From Balaenoptera acutorostrata (Eukaryota; Chordata; Mammalia; Artiodactyla; Balaenopteridae): a stretch of DNA of 64,000 nt. Of this stretch, positions 12,701-23,320 are shown piece by piece. The stretch covers positions 38,665,239 to 38,729,238 of the forward strand of contig NC_080065.1 in NCBI RefSeq assembly GCF_949987535.1, read 5' to 3'. The first letter of the stretch is position 1; the number at the start of each line of letters is the position of its first letter. Made by a program: the position numbers and the translations under genes. The notes below the pieces were generated by a model, which did not search any database, was not told where the DNA came from, and was given only the letters and a program-made list of their open reading frames with translations.

Positions 12701-14193
12701 TTTTTTTGGTGGGTGGAATTATGTTTCTGTCTTGCTGGTTTTTGGCCTAAGGCTTCCAGCACTGGAGTTTGTAGGCTCTTGGGTAGAGCCGGGTCTTGGT
12801 GCTGAGATGAGGACCTCTGAGAGATCTCACTCTGATGAATATTCCCTGGAGTCTGAGGTTCTCAGTTAGTCCAGTGGTTCAGACTCGGAGCTCCCACTGC
12901 AGGAGCTCAGGCCTGACCCCTGGCTGGTGAACCAAGATGCCACAAGCCATGCGGGGTTCAAAAAAAAGAAGGAAAAGAGCAGAACAATAACAAAGAGTAA
13001 AAAAATAAGATTAGAAAACTAACTGATATGTTAGAATGAGTACAAAATAAAAATATAGATGAAACAACAACTGGAAGGTAAACCAGAACCACAATAGTAA
13101 AAAAGAGGAGAAAAAAAAAACCGAGAAAGGACTTGGCTGTGGGGCAGAGCTTAGGCAGGGGCGGGGTTTTGGCAGTTGGCAGGGCCTATACTTAGGACCC
13201 ACAGGGCCAGAGAAGGCCCTGGGGGTGGGGGGCACTTAGGCTTAAGGTAGCAGGACAGGCCCAGGAGTGCCTCTGGCCTTGGTGCGCGGAGGACCAGGTC
13301 CAGGACCCCAGCAGGCTCACTGGGCCCAAGTGGGCAGGGGATATGCTTGGCATGTCCTCCCCATCCTCCGATCCCAGAGGGCCCCTCCCCATTGGCCTCT
13401 CTTCTTCTTCCCCCCCACTCCCTCCCTCCTACGCCTCTAGGACCAACACAGCCCAGAGGGGGCCTTGGAGGGCAGGGGACCTGGCCTGGGAGCCCAGCAG
13501 ACTTTCCGCGGCTGAGTGGGTCAGGGAAGTGCCTACCACATCTCCCCTGATTCTCAGGTCCTGGAGGGTGTGCCCCCACCATGGCCTCTCCTCCTCTTCC
13601 CCCCTCTTCCCTCCCTCCTTCCCATGTCCCTAGGACCCATGAGGCTGGAAGGGGCCCCAGAGGATGGAGGACCAGGCCCAGGAGCCCAGCAGGCTTCCTG
13701 GGGCCCAAGTTGGTGGCAGAAACACCCACCGTGCCTCCCCTGATCCTCTGGTCCCAGATGACCCCTCCCACCCACCTCTCCTCTTCTCCCCCTGCCTCCC
13801 TCCTATGCCCCTAGGACCAACTTGGCCGGGAGGGGGCCTCGGAGGGCGGAGGACCCAGCCCGGGAGCCCAGCAGGGTACCTGGGGAGGATTGGGCAGGGC
13901 AAATGGTAGGCACGCTCCGCCCAATCCTCCGAGCCCCCAAGGGTCCCTCCAGGTATGGGAACCCCTCCCCGCTCCCAGACACCCCTCAGGGGCTCCAGTC
14001 CTATCTAGCCTCCACTTCTCCTCCCCCCTCACTCCCCATCACATCCTGCATGGTCTCTCAAGGGTTCCTCCCATCTCCTTGAGCATCAAGGTCCCCCACC
14101 AGTGTCCAGCAGGCTCCCTAGTTGTGGGGAGACACGAACTCTGCATCTTCCCCCACCACCGTCTTGACTCTGCCCTCCCAAAAGTGGTTTTTC
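12701..14193 (-). promoter_or_regulatory. L1 5' UTR, GC-rich promoter region
   Basis: About 1.5 kb between ORF1 and the 5' TSD. A proximal part (about 12701-13200) holds an A/T-rich block and matches the second long L1 of the window at about 60990-61240. The distal part (about 13200-14120) is GC-rich and tandemly organised (separate entry). Compared with the second L1, this copy lacks about 245 bp just upstream of ORF1. Promoter function is inferred from position only; no transcription start can be seen. Confidence 0.75.
13200..14120 (-). repeat. tandem monomers of about 182-192 bp in the L1 5' UTR
   Basis: The anchor CCCAGCAG recurs at 13307, 13493, 13685 and 13867, with TCCAGCAG at 14105 (spacings 186, 192, 182 and 238). 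A second anchor, TAGGACC, recurs at 13438, 13631 and 13812. Each unit has a pyrimidine-rich half (CCTCTCCTCTTCCCCC-like) and a GC-rich half with GGGCC/GGAGG steps. So there are about four diverged units plus a longer distal one. This is the layout of the monomeric promoters known from mouse L1. Confidence 0.85.
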
Positions 14194-14208
14194 CATTTTT
14201 TGGAAGCT

Positions 14209-15118
14209 TTTAAGTTGCTTATTTTTGAAAACTCTCAATCAGAATTGTGGAATCAAACAATAAAACTCAGTACATATAGAAATCCATTTTATCAGTCTAG
14301 GTCCAGGGAGGAAAGAGATGGCATATGCAAAGAGTCTAACTAGAGAGAGTGTAATGATGTGTATCTTTACAAAAGAGTCCACAGAGTTAAAGAAACCAAT
14401 TCATGGTGAAGGACCCAGAGCTAGCAATAGCTGAGAGCCTTTACTGCCCCGTATCTACATGAGCAAGGGGAGAAAACAGCATTCTAGATCCCAGGTGGGA
14501 CACAGAGTAGTAGGAGAGGAGCCATGTGACCAGAGCTGTCATGGTGGAACACAGTCTCTGCCAGAAACAGAGAGAAGCAGAGAGGGGGACTTTAAAATTA
14601 TTTTTGATGCAAATAACAGAATATCCCATTAATAGTGGCTCCAGCCATATGGACATTTACTGTTTACTTAAATTTAGAAGTGGTCTCGGGTTTGGCTAGT
14701 CAGGTTAAGGATGTCATCAGGCTTTTCTTGGGTTTCTGTTCCACCCCTAGTGTGATGGCTTTTTGGCTTCATGATCGTCACTGCCTAATGGCCAGATGAT
14801 AGCTAAAACTCCAGACATCACGTACATATTCAGGGCTTGAAGATAGAAGAGGTAATGGTGTCAGCAAGCTCTTCTTTTGCACCTTGTCCATTTTTTAAGG
14901 CATCTAAAGGTTTTCCAGAAGTCTTCAGCCAACTTCCACATAAGTCTCTTTAGTCAGAACTCTTTCACCTGCCACCTCCAGTTGAAAAGGATGTCGTAAG
15001 TGTGAACATCTGGCAAAGGTGAATGGGATATCTTAACTGGTTTAGACTAATCCCAATGTAGCCGTGAGTTGGGGTAATTTGGTTCCTAACTGTTGGGTAA
15101 CCAACCAATGGTGTCTGC
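14209..15118. other. mostly unassigned stretch, perhaps an old repeat at about 14590-14990
   Basis: The part from 14590 to 14990 ('aacagaatatcccattaat', 'gcatctaaaggttttccagaag', 'agtctctttagtcagaac') has the feel of a diverged interspersed repeat, but I cannot name the family. The rest is plain sequence without open frames of note. Confidence 0.3.
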
Positions 15119-15741
15119 CCACAGGAACTTCTTTTTTTTCACACGTGGCTTGCTGGAATTGTAATTGGATTGCATTGAACCTATAGATCAATTTAGAAAA
15201 AATCGATAACAATATTGAGTCTTCCAATTTATGAACATGGAATATCTGTCCATTTACTGAGGTCATCTTTAATTTTTCTCCAGATAAGTTTTATAGTTTT
15301 CAGTGTCAAGGTCTTGCACACCTTTCAACAGATTTATTCCTAGGTATTTAATATTTTTCATGCAGTTACAAATAGTATTGTGTTTTTTTTTAATTTATGA
15401 AATTTATTTTCTTATATAAATTATGTATTTCTCTGGGCAGACAGCCTTCACCTTATTGCACTAATAGCACATCTGTAATACCAAGCTACAGGACAAGTCT
15501 TAACAAGGTCTGTACCCAACGTAGCACTTGTCTACCGGGCACTGTAGAGGAGGATGAGGAAGAGCCAGGATCCAGCTCAGGTGAAGAAGGGGGAGGGGGC
15601 AATATGTCTCCACTCTGACAGTTGGTTTTCTCCCGGGAAGGGGAACATTCAAAGTTATGTCTGGATTTTGGAAGTGGGAGGAGATCTTGGAGGCTGAGAA
15701 GCCCAATGCAACACTGCAGCTCGGCTCCACAGGAACTTCTT
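15119..15741 (-). mobile_element. chimeric retrocopy: mRNA 3' end joined to L1 ORF2 fragment
   Basis: CCACAGGAACTTCTT occurs at 15119-15133 and 15727-15741, a perfect 15-bp TSD. Read on the minus strand, the insertion point is TT/AAGAAG, close to the L1 endonuclease site. Inside, in minus order, come about 335 bp of non-L1 sequence (15726-15392) ending with a polyadenylation signal AATAAA (15408-15403) 11 bases before an A9 run (15391-15383). Then follow about 240 bp of sense-oriented L1 ORF2 (15382 to about 15142), recognised by LIYRFNAIQLQ, and a final A8 tail. The source gene of the first part is not recognised. Confidence 0.82.
15392..15726 (-). pseudogene. retroposed mRNA 3' end, source unknown
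   Basis: This is the 5' portion of the chimera. It has no introns, a canonical AATAAA at 15408-15403 and an A9 run, which mark a processed transcript end. I see no convincing coding frame, so it may be mostly 3' UTR. A search against cetacean or bovine transcripts should name the parent gene. Confidence 0.65.
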
Positions 15742-16624
15742 AAAAGAATCTAAGGTAAAGAATAAAGTGCCCTGATTGAGTTCATAGGCACAACATCTTC
15801 TAGATCACAGGTTCAAAGAAGGAAATAAATTAGGAGGTTAGAAGGACACACAATTGGCCAGATTCATTTCTGTTCTATTGTGAAAACAGTCATTTTTTGC
15901 TTTCTCGAGATTAATGCTTTTCAGATAGCATTTGAAATCTCAATCTCCTTTTCTGTAATTCAAAATCACCTTTAACATCTGTGTTCTCTGTCATTTGGTA
16001 CAGTGCTCAAGAAGGGAAAATAATAGGCCAGTGACTAAGAAAAACCTTGGAAGATGAAGTGGCCTTAGTGATTGTCACTAAAATGCAAACATAGCTTAAA
16101 TAGTAAAGCAGGAGGCATGAAAGCTCTTCCAGGGCTCTGAGGAGGGCCCTTGAATGGCAGGAAGTAGAATATTATAAGTGTGTGATAGGAGTTACTCTTC
16201 TTTTTTTATTCATGTGGCAATGGGGGGGGGTGGGGAAGAAAATTCTAAAGCAAGAAGACCAGACATAAATCATAAGAGTGTAGAGGAAATGTGAGGACAG
16301 CATATTCAAGGGGAAAATGAAAAGTAAAAGAGCAAGTCTTGAATGCCAAGATTAGCTGTGTTCTCCCAGCCACTGGGTCCTCCTTGGCAAGCACCCCACT
16401 GGCAATGAGGCTAACCTGAGCCTGAACCCCTCTAGTCCTTGAGCCTCTCTTTTCATTTCAAAGCTTGACAACCTCTTTACCCAGAGCACACACTTCACTC
16501 TTAGGAGAAGAAACAAAGCTAAGTGGCTCATAAGCTCATGATACAATGTTTTGGGATCTCTGCAGCAGCTTGCTTGTGGCTGACCAGTTGAAATTTATTT
16601 TTCTCAAGCTGTTGTGATTCTGGG
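15742..16624. other. non-repetitive stretch
   Basis: Nothing assigned. A G-run interrupted by T lies at about 16221-16234. Confidence 0.4.
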
Positions 16625-17110
16625 AATGTAAGGTTTGGCTGCTCGGTTAGCCTGAGTTTTCTGAGATGCAGACCTTGTGCAAGGGATTTACTGGGAGATT
16701 AGATATGCAAGAGATTTATGAGAGGAAATGCTTGTGAGGAAAAAGGGGGAAGGAACTAGAGGGGACTGGGAGAGCTGCAGACTACAATGCAGTTCTGACC
16801 CCTGTGAAGAAGAAATACATGAAGGAAGGAATGAAAAAAAGGGAAGGAGGGAGAGAAGGAAGAGAGGGAGGGAGGAAGGAAGGGAGGAAAGGAGGAAGGG
16901 AGGGAGGGAGGGAGGGAGGGAGAAAAGGCCTTAGACAGCAGTACAAGGCTAGGAAAGTTTTGGCAAAGCCAACGCGGGGAGTCTTCAAGCCAAAGCCACC
17001 TGACAGAGGAATCCCCCCACCCCAGGAATGGGCCTGCCATTGCATCTTTATCATGCTAAGTAATTGGCTGGATGGGTTTCAGAGCACAGCAACTGAGGGC
17101 ATAGGCCAGT
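16625..17110. repeat. possible old LTR-like repeat split by a microsatellite
   Basis: The flanking text ('gcaagggatttactggg' left; 'cttcaagccaaagccacctg' and 'ttatcatgctaagtaattgg' right) resembles a diverged interspersed repeat, but I cannot name it. The purine-rich microsatellite lies inside. Confidence 0.3.
16816..16926 (+). repeat. (GGAA/GGGA)n purine microsatellite
   Basis: An imperfect GGAA/GAAA array on the left becomes a purer (GGGA)n array at about 16897-16921. The plus strand is almost pure purine over about 110 bp. The repeated G3 runs could form a G-quadruplex or triplex. Confidence 0.95.
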
Positions 17111-17384
17111 TATGCTTTCTGCACTAGGAGATCTAGGAGATGGATTTTTATGGCCACCGAAACCTTTCAGGAACAACGGGTTGTACAAGCAAAATTTGGA
17201 GATGTGTTATCTTTCAGATGAAGAAATACATTGATGAAGGCCCTCTATTAACTATTAGATTCATTTTCAATATCCATATTCAACATCATCTCATTTCTTC
17301 TCTCAAAGAATTTTCAATGCTTTTTCCTTATCTTTACATATGTGATCTTATACCCCAGGTTTTCTGAAACAGTCCTTTTACAGA
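17111..17384. other. short unassigned stretch
   Basis: No repeat or gene recognised. Confidence 0.4.
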
Positions 17385-17594
17385 TTGTCCCGCTGGCCCA
17401 GCATCTAAATAATAAAGTCCAAGTTTCCTTAGCTTGGAGTTCAGTCTCCCACAATCTAGTCCCAACCCACCTTCCAACCTTAATTATATACCATTTCACT
17501 TTACCTTGTATTTCAACTCTTTTGAAACATTTGCTGTGTCCTAAATGATTCTTGTTTATCCACTGTTATCGCTTTGCTCAAATTGTTTTTTCAA
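17385..17594 (+). mobile_element. L2 fragment, plus strand
   Basis: It has the pyrimidine-rich L2 pattern ('aataaagtccaagtttcc', 'cacaatctagtcccaac', then 'ccttgtatttcaactc'). Diverged; limits approximate. Confidence 0.5.
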
Positions 17595-17900
17595 CTAGAA
17601 TTTATTCATAGCATATGTTTAATGTGCCCTAACCGTGGGCTGAGCCCTAGATTTAGAACTAGGTATATGTTAGGGAACAAAACAGATGTGGTTTATACCC
17701 TCTTGGAACTTTGAATCTAGTGGACGAGCAACAGATAATAATCAGGTCAATAGACAAATACATGCTTGCAAATCATGTAAGAGTGTCAGAAGTAACAGAA
17801 CAGGAAACTCTGACAGAGAATTAGAGAAGGGTTCTATTTTGATAGAGTGGTCAGAGAAGAGATGGCATTTACGCTGAAATTTGAATGATGATAAGCATGT
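17595..17900 (-). mobile_element. L2 fragment, minus strand
   Basis: Antisense L2 order: 'aatgtgccctaaccgtgggc', 'gggaacaaaacagatgtgg', 'ttgaatctagtggacgagc', then 'gagtggtcagagaagagatg'. It lies between two plus-strand L2 pieces, so it is an independent insertion or a local inversion. Confidence 0.65.
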
Positions 17901-17934
17901 AGTTACATAAAGAACTTAGTCTTTGCAGGTACAA

Positions 17935-18262
17935 ATTCCATCATCTTCAGGATATTGCCATGGTCTTCATGAAGTCTTTCCTGACCCTCTTCATCAGATT
18001 TTTCAACCATTTTAGCCCTTTGTTATGTACACCTTGCATACATTATATATATATATATATTATATACACATACATTATATATATATAATGTTGTAGGTTA
18101 TACTCTATTTTTATGTGTGCCTCATCTTTCCTATCAGACTATAATAAGCTTTTTGAAGTTTTGACAACTCATCTGATTTCTTTCTGTCTCTGTATCTAGC
18201 ATGGTATTTAGGATAACACTCTGGTTGCAACGAACAAACACTTGTTGAATGAACGAATAGTG
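17935..18262 (+). mobile_element. L2 fragment with a TA microsatellite
   Basis: It runs from 'catggtcttcatgaagtc' to the L2 3' end ('tctagcatggtatttagg' to 'cttgttgaatgaacg'). An AT microsatellite interrupts it at 18038-18089. Confidence 0.65.
18038..18089. repeat. (TA)n palindromic microsatellite
   Basis: Two TA tracts flank a short ACACATACA core. The left edge begins 'cattatatata' and the right edge ends 'tatatataatg', so the whole tract is close to self-complementary. Confidence 0.9.
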
Positions 18263-19265
18263 TCCCCCCCTCTTTGCAAGTTTCCCCTTTCTGACATTTG
18301 TATGAATTCTAAAAGGACATGGAGACTTCATACAGTAGTTGAAAAATGCCCTTCACCTAGTCAGAGAGTTCTGAACTTCAACCAGAAGCAAATCTGTAGC
18401 AGTTAAGACCCTTTCTGTTGAGGCCAATGCACTATAGATTCTTTCAGGATAGGATTTTGTAAGTTTATCATTTATTTGAAAATCCATTATTATATACACC
18501 AAGTTTGAGGAAGAAAGTCTGGCTAAATAGTAAATCAGTTACTATTTTGAAGCAGCTCTTCAGTAGGTGGTTACCACTGGCTGCTAGAATTTAACAGGTT
18601 GTTTGAATATATCAAACTACCATGTGTGTTCAGATACAATCTCACCTTACAAATGAGTAGCCTCTGACTTACAGATCAGTTCATGTAGATATAGATTTTT
18701 ATGGTTGTTATAATTTTTTCCCTGTCTTCACAGAGACAAAGGATATAAACAAAGAGAAGGAACATGATGTATTTTTGACAGGCTACCATCTCAGATCTTC
18801 ATTTCAAAGTTTATCTGAAGAAACACTTTTCTTTTTTATGGACATTTCCCCTGTATGAGGAGTATTTTAATGATGTCATATTCTTTTCCTACAGGAAACT
18901 CCAACTATAGGCAAACTTTCATTAAGGCAAGAACTTCAATTTTCACATTGTGCCTTGAAACTCCAGTATAGAAATGTTCCTCATCCCAAATTCAATGTCA
19001 TTATATCCAATTTTACTCCCTCAAAAGTTGCTTATAGTAGAAAACTTGAAAAGATGTGTGACAGCATTAACCCAGACCTAGAGAGACCATACATATTATT
19101 TTAAAAGGACAAAATGAGTGTCACTCACTCAGCTTCTGTACCGGTTTTTGTCACCTAAATAGTTTCCAGAAACAAGGGTTTAGGACATTTTTTGGGACCA
19201 GAAATGAATCAACATCAAATTAACTTCTTTTTTCTGCCTCTAAACACCGAATGCATTTTAATATC
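18263..19265. other. non-repetitive stretch
   Basis: About 1 kb with no repeat family, open frame or splice pair that I can support. Confidence 0.4.
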
Positions 19266-20012
19266 TGCCAGATTTTAAAAAATTTTTTACTGGAGTATAT
19301 TTGCTTTACAATGTTGTATTAGTTTATACTGTACAGCAAAGTGAATCAGCTACATGTATACATATATCCCCTCTTTTTTGGATTTCATTCCCATTTCAGT
19401 CACCACAGAGCATTGAGTTTCTTGTGCTATACAGTAGGTTTTCATTAGTTATCTATTTTATACATAGTATCAATAGTGTATATATGTCAATCCCAATCTC
19501 CCAATTCATTCCACCCCTCTTGCCCCTTGGTGTCTATATGTTTGTTCTCTACGTCTGTGTTTCTATTTCTGCTTTGTAAATAAGATTGTCTATACCAATT
19601 TTTTCAGATTCCACATATATGCATTAATATACGATATTTGTCTTTCTCTGACTTACTTCACTTTGTATGACAGTCTCTAGGTCCATCCATGTCTCTACAA
19701 ATGACCCAGTTTCATTCCTTTTTATGGCTGAGTACTATTCCATTGTATATATGTACCACATCTTCTTTATCCATTCCTCTATTTTTGGACATTTAGGTTG
19801 CTTCCATATCCTAGCTATTGTAAATAGTGCTGCAATGAACATTGGGGTACATGTGTCTTTTTGAATTATGGTTTTTGCTGGGTATATGCCCAGTAGTGGA
19901 ATTACTGGGTCATATGGTAGTTCTATTTTTAGTTTTTTAAGGAACCTCAATACTGCTCTCCATAGTGGCTGTATCAATTTACATTCCCACCAACAGTGCA
20001 AGAGGATTGACC
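19266..20012 (-). mobile_element. 5'-truncated L1 3' end
   Basis: Cetartiodactyl-type L1 3' UTR (19285-19640) followed by the antisense ORF2 C-terminus. The minus strand encodes the [17 protein letters not shown] and ARIWKQPKCPKIEEWIKKMW blocks in 19735-20106. It breaks off at 'gtgcaagagg'. No convincing TSD was seen. Confidence 0.9.
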
Positions 20013-20524
20013 CTATAGTTCCAAATCTCCATTCTGTAGTAAATACTAGAAGTTCTACCCAGTATGCAACTTTGTTCATCTCCTGGCAAGAGGTACTTGT
20101 TGCCACTACTTTTGAACCACTTTGAAATTCATTCCTGTCCCTATTACATCACTATCTCCCATTCTCTCAGCTTCAGTCCTCACACACATGCAATTCATAT
20201 TGCCTAGGTTAAGGTTATAGTTTTCAGAACAGTGAAAAAAAAATTTCATTTAACCAGTTAGTCCAATACATATGTATATCTGTATCTGTTCCTTCATTTT
20301 TACTTGTCATTAAAATGTTATCTATCAAGAGAGAACCTGTAAATGATAGCTTTTAAGTAGAAAGAAAGCCATTAAAATGAATATATAAAATGTGCACCAG
20401 TTTAAATCTGTTGTATTAATTTATAACTCATACTTCTGCTTGTGATTTTGAATATCTCCATGCCCTGGGCCTTGTATGGAACAGAGGAATAACATGGCAG
20501 AGGAATGACAGATCAGGAGTCAGG
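20013..20524. other. unassigned stretch
   Basis: No repeat or gene recognised; includes an A9 run at 20236-20244. Confidence 0.4.
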
Positions 20525-20672
20525 GAGCACGGCACAGTGGAAAGATCCCTTACAGACAAGGCTGGAGACCTAGATTATATTTTCAGTCCAACTAACTAGT
20601 TATGTGGTTTTGAGCAGTCCCTTAACCACTCTGGGACCCAGTTATTTCATCTCTAAAATTATGGCCCATTTA
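20525..20672 (+). mobile_element. MIR
   Basis: MIR order on the plus strand: 'gcacagtggaaagatccc', 'ggctggagacctag', 'ttgagcagtcccttaac', then 'cagttatttcatctctaaa'. Confidence 0.8.
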
Positions 20673-20817
20673 ACAGTTAGGTCCATTCCAACTTCAGCCT
20701 TCAATCCTTTTATTTTGTTTTATTTGTTCCTTTCATTTACTGCTGTCAGATTCTGGTGATGATCCAACTGAAAGAATTCACAGACAAACATTCAAAGAAA
20801 TACCAACTAGACTGTGG

Positions 20818-21070
20818 GGTTTAAGCATATGAGCTCTAGAGCCTCTGCCTGGCTTAGTTCCAGTAGTTACTACCGTGTGATTTGGGGTGAGTTACTCACC
20901 CACTCTGTGCTTCACTATTCATATCTTTAAAATGATGGTAATAAGAGCACTTGCACCATAGCTTCGTGAGATTGTTTCAGGAATTAAAAGAGATCATTTT
21001 TGTAAAGTGCATAACATGGTGCATGGCTCATGGAAAGTGGTTATTAGCTATCAGCTAGTATTATTGTTCC
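20818..21070 (+). mobile_element. MIR
   Basis: A second MIR 150 bp downstream of the first, same strand. It shows 'tttggggtgagttactcac', 'aatgatggtaataagagc', 'cttcgtgagattgtttcag' and 'gtaaagtgcataacatgg'. Confidence 0.75.
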
Positions 21071-21413
21071 GTATTAAATATCTATGTGCCCACGGCACTG
21101 TGCAGAGTGAAAGCACAGTATATCCCTGTTTCTGCCTATTGCGAATTTAAAATTTCCAAAATGCCAAAGTTCTCATCCAGGGAGGTGATATGTGGAAATG
21201 CAGTAAAGAAATCATTTATTTTTATTATTTTGTTATTTGGCTGAAGAAAGAAATGTTGTATTCAGCTGTCATGAGAAATTATTATCCTGAATGAAGGCTG
21301 GAGAACAAGAGCCTAGAGGTAGAGATAAGAATAGTAAAGGAGGCGACAGGAATGGGAAGATATGAATGCCTTTACTAAGAGTCACAAATGGTGATAATAG
21401 TCTCTAAATTCTT

Positions 21414-21766
21414 AGTGTGTTGGTTTGTTTTGGCTGCATTAGGTCTTCGTTGCTGTGCATAGGCTTTCTCTAGTTGCGGCGAGCGGGGGCTACTCTTCGT
21501 TGTGGTGCGCGGGCTTCTCAATGCGGTGGCTTCTTTTGTTGTGGAGCACGGGCTCTAGGCACACAGGCTTCAGTAGTTGTGGCAGGCGGGCTCAGTAGTT
21601 GTGGCTCGCGGGCTCTAGAGCGCAGGCTCAGTAGTTGTGGTGCACCCGCTTCGTTGCTCCACGGCATGTGGGATCTTCCCGGACCAGGGCTCGAACCCGT
21701 GTCCCCTGCATTGGCAGACGGATTCTTAACCACTGTGCTACCAGGGAAGCCCCAGTGTGTTGGTTT
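21414..21766 (-). mobile_element. CHR-type long SINE with target-site duplication
   Basis: Body 21427-21753, minus strand, flanked by AGTGTGTTGGTTT at 21414-21426 and 21754-21766 (perfect 13 bp). It is longer than the other copies because it keeps three 'CTACTGA' body blocks. It almost lacks an A-rich tail. Confidence 0.95.
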
Positions 21767-22959
21767 TAATATGGCTATTTCTGAGGTACCAGAGAAACAG
21801 TAGCTTATCTGCTTGCTTTTGGACAGGCTGACTGAAAATTCATCAAATTTAGGTATTTAACTTTTTTTAAAAGTCTGGAATATGTACGCACAGAATTAGC
21901 TCTTCTGCCTCAGCAATGAATGAATACCTCTAAGTCTCACTACAAAAACAGTTTTGGAGCAAAACATCAGTATGGGTTTCCATAGTGTTATGATTTAAGG
22001 AAACTCAAAAAAAATAAATAAATAAGCATTCCACTTGAGTCTCTGGGAAGATGAGCTGTATCATTGAATTGACCTAAAGTCACAGGCATAATATTTCTCA
22101 GAAATGGCCTGCTAGGAAAGCCGTTTAATTTTGTCATAGCATTAATAGTCTTCACAATGATTGGTGATCTGCCACACATGGAGATAAGTATTAGAAACTC
22201 CTCGCAACTGTTTCTGATTCCTTCACAAGACATAGCCGCAAAAGATAAAGATAAAACTCTTTTCTGGCATTGATTTTTAAAAATTTAAAAACCATTCGTT
22301 GGATAGAGGCCAAGAATTTATAATGACTTTGACTTAATTGTGCAGTGTCAGATGGTGATTCCATCAGGCAGTATTAACTGACAAGGAATGATGGGAAGAA
22401 TGGAAAGACCATACTGAGGATTATATTGGCTAAGACTGGGTTCTGGTTTCTGGACCAGGGAATCTCTGAGGTCATGTAATTATTGCTCCAATATTTTCCT
22501 GACGTTAACTTACCTAGGTGGTGTTATTTTTGCTATTTGTTTTAGATTTTTAATAATACTATAAAACTTGTGGCCGTTTAAAGTAATTTCAGCTCAAGCC
22601 ATTTGACTGAATGAAGATTTAGGAAGCTGTTTATCCTTAGAACTGCACTTGCTCTCAGAGTAAGAACTGCACCTTCCAGGGGAGATTTCCATCTGACTCT
22701 AGAGTCCAGAGCCTCACAAACGTGTTGTCTGCAGTGGCCCCTAGTCAGAAATTCTCAGCCTATCCAGCATGCAGTGCAACCCCTGAAGTCTCCCCTACTA
22801 TTGGTATAAGATTGGGATCTAGACCTTCTGCAAATTAAACCTCATTTAGTCACAAAATGCAGGGATTCATTTCCAAATTGTTCTTCCAGAGGAGAAATTA
22901 GTTTCTTTAAGTACATAATATTCTCTATGACTATGCCTCTTGGCATTTCTCTTTCTCTA
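21767..22959. other. non-repetitive stretch
   Basis: About 1.2 kb with nothing assigned, apart from a short A/AAT tract at 22008-22024. Confidence 0.4.
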
Positions 22960-23320
22960 ACTTCTACCTAGCCATCCTCCAGGGTCCACTTCAAGTCCTA
23001 CTTCCTGCATGTAGGTTTCCCAGTTTGTTCCAGCTTTCAGTGATCTTGACCACATCACTGCTCTGGTTAGTTACTCATCAGACAACGCTTGGGGAAAGGC
23101 CCTCTAGCAATGCTTTGCTAATACTGACTCATCCTTACTGTTGTTCCACCGTGGGTATGTTCCTATCTGGCTCCTCCAACAAGCTGTGTCTATTTGAGCA
23201 TGGGAATTTGTCTAATACTTTTACTTCTCACAACCCTTGCGTCTTATATTGCTAAATCTATGATAACTAATTGGACACATAACAGCCACTTGATAAATGT
23301 TTTTAAGAAATGAGCAAACC
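22960..23320 (+). mobile_element. L2 3' part, plus strand
   Basis: The L2 order is visible: 'gggtccacttcaagtcc', 'gtaggtttcccagtttg', then the 3' end block 'ctatttgagcatgggaatttg' and 'cttgataaatgttttt'. Confidence 0.75.

Larger units (their letters stand above)
7569..14208 (-). mobile_element. full-length L1 (about 6.6 kb) with target-site duplication
   Basis: CATTTTCTGGAAGCT (7569-7583) and CATTTTTTGGAAGCT (14194-14208) form a 15-bp duplication with one mismatch. Read on the minus strand, the insertion point is ACTT/AAAAGC, a good match to the L1 endonuclease site TT/AAAA. Between them lie, in minus order, a 5' UTR with tandem units (about 14193-12700), ORF1 (about 12700-11790), a 60-bp spacer, ORF2 (11731 to about 7900), a 3' UTR and a T-rich tail at 7584-7616. 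Both ORFs are dead. This is the only complete L1 in the window. Confidence 0.94.
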
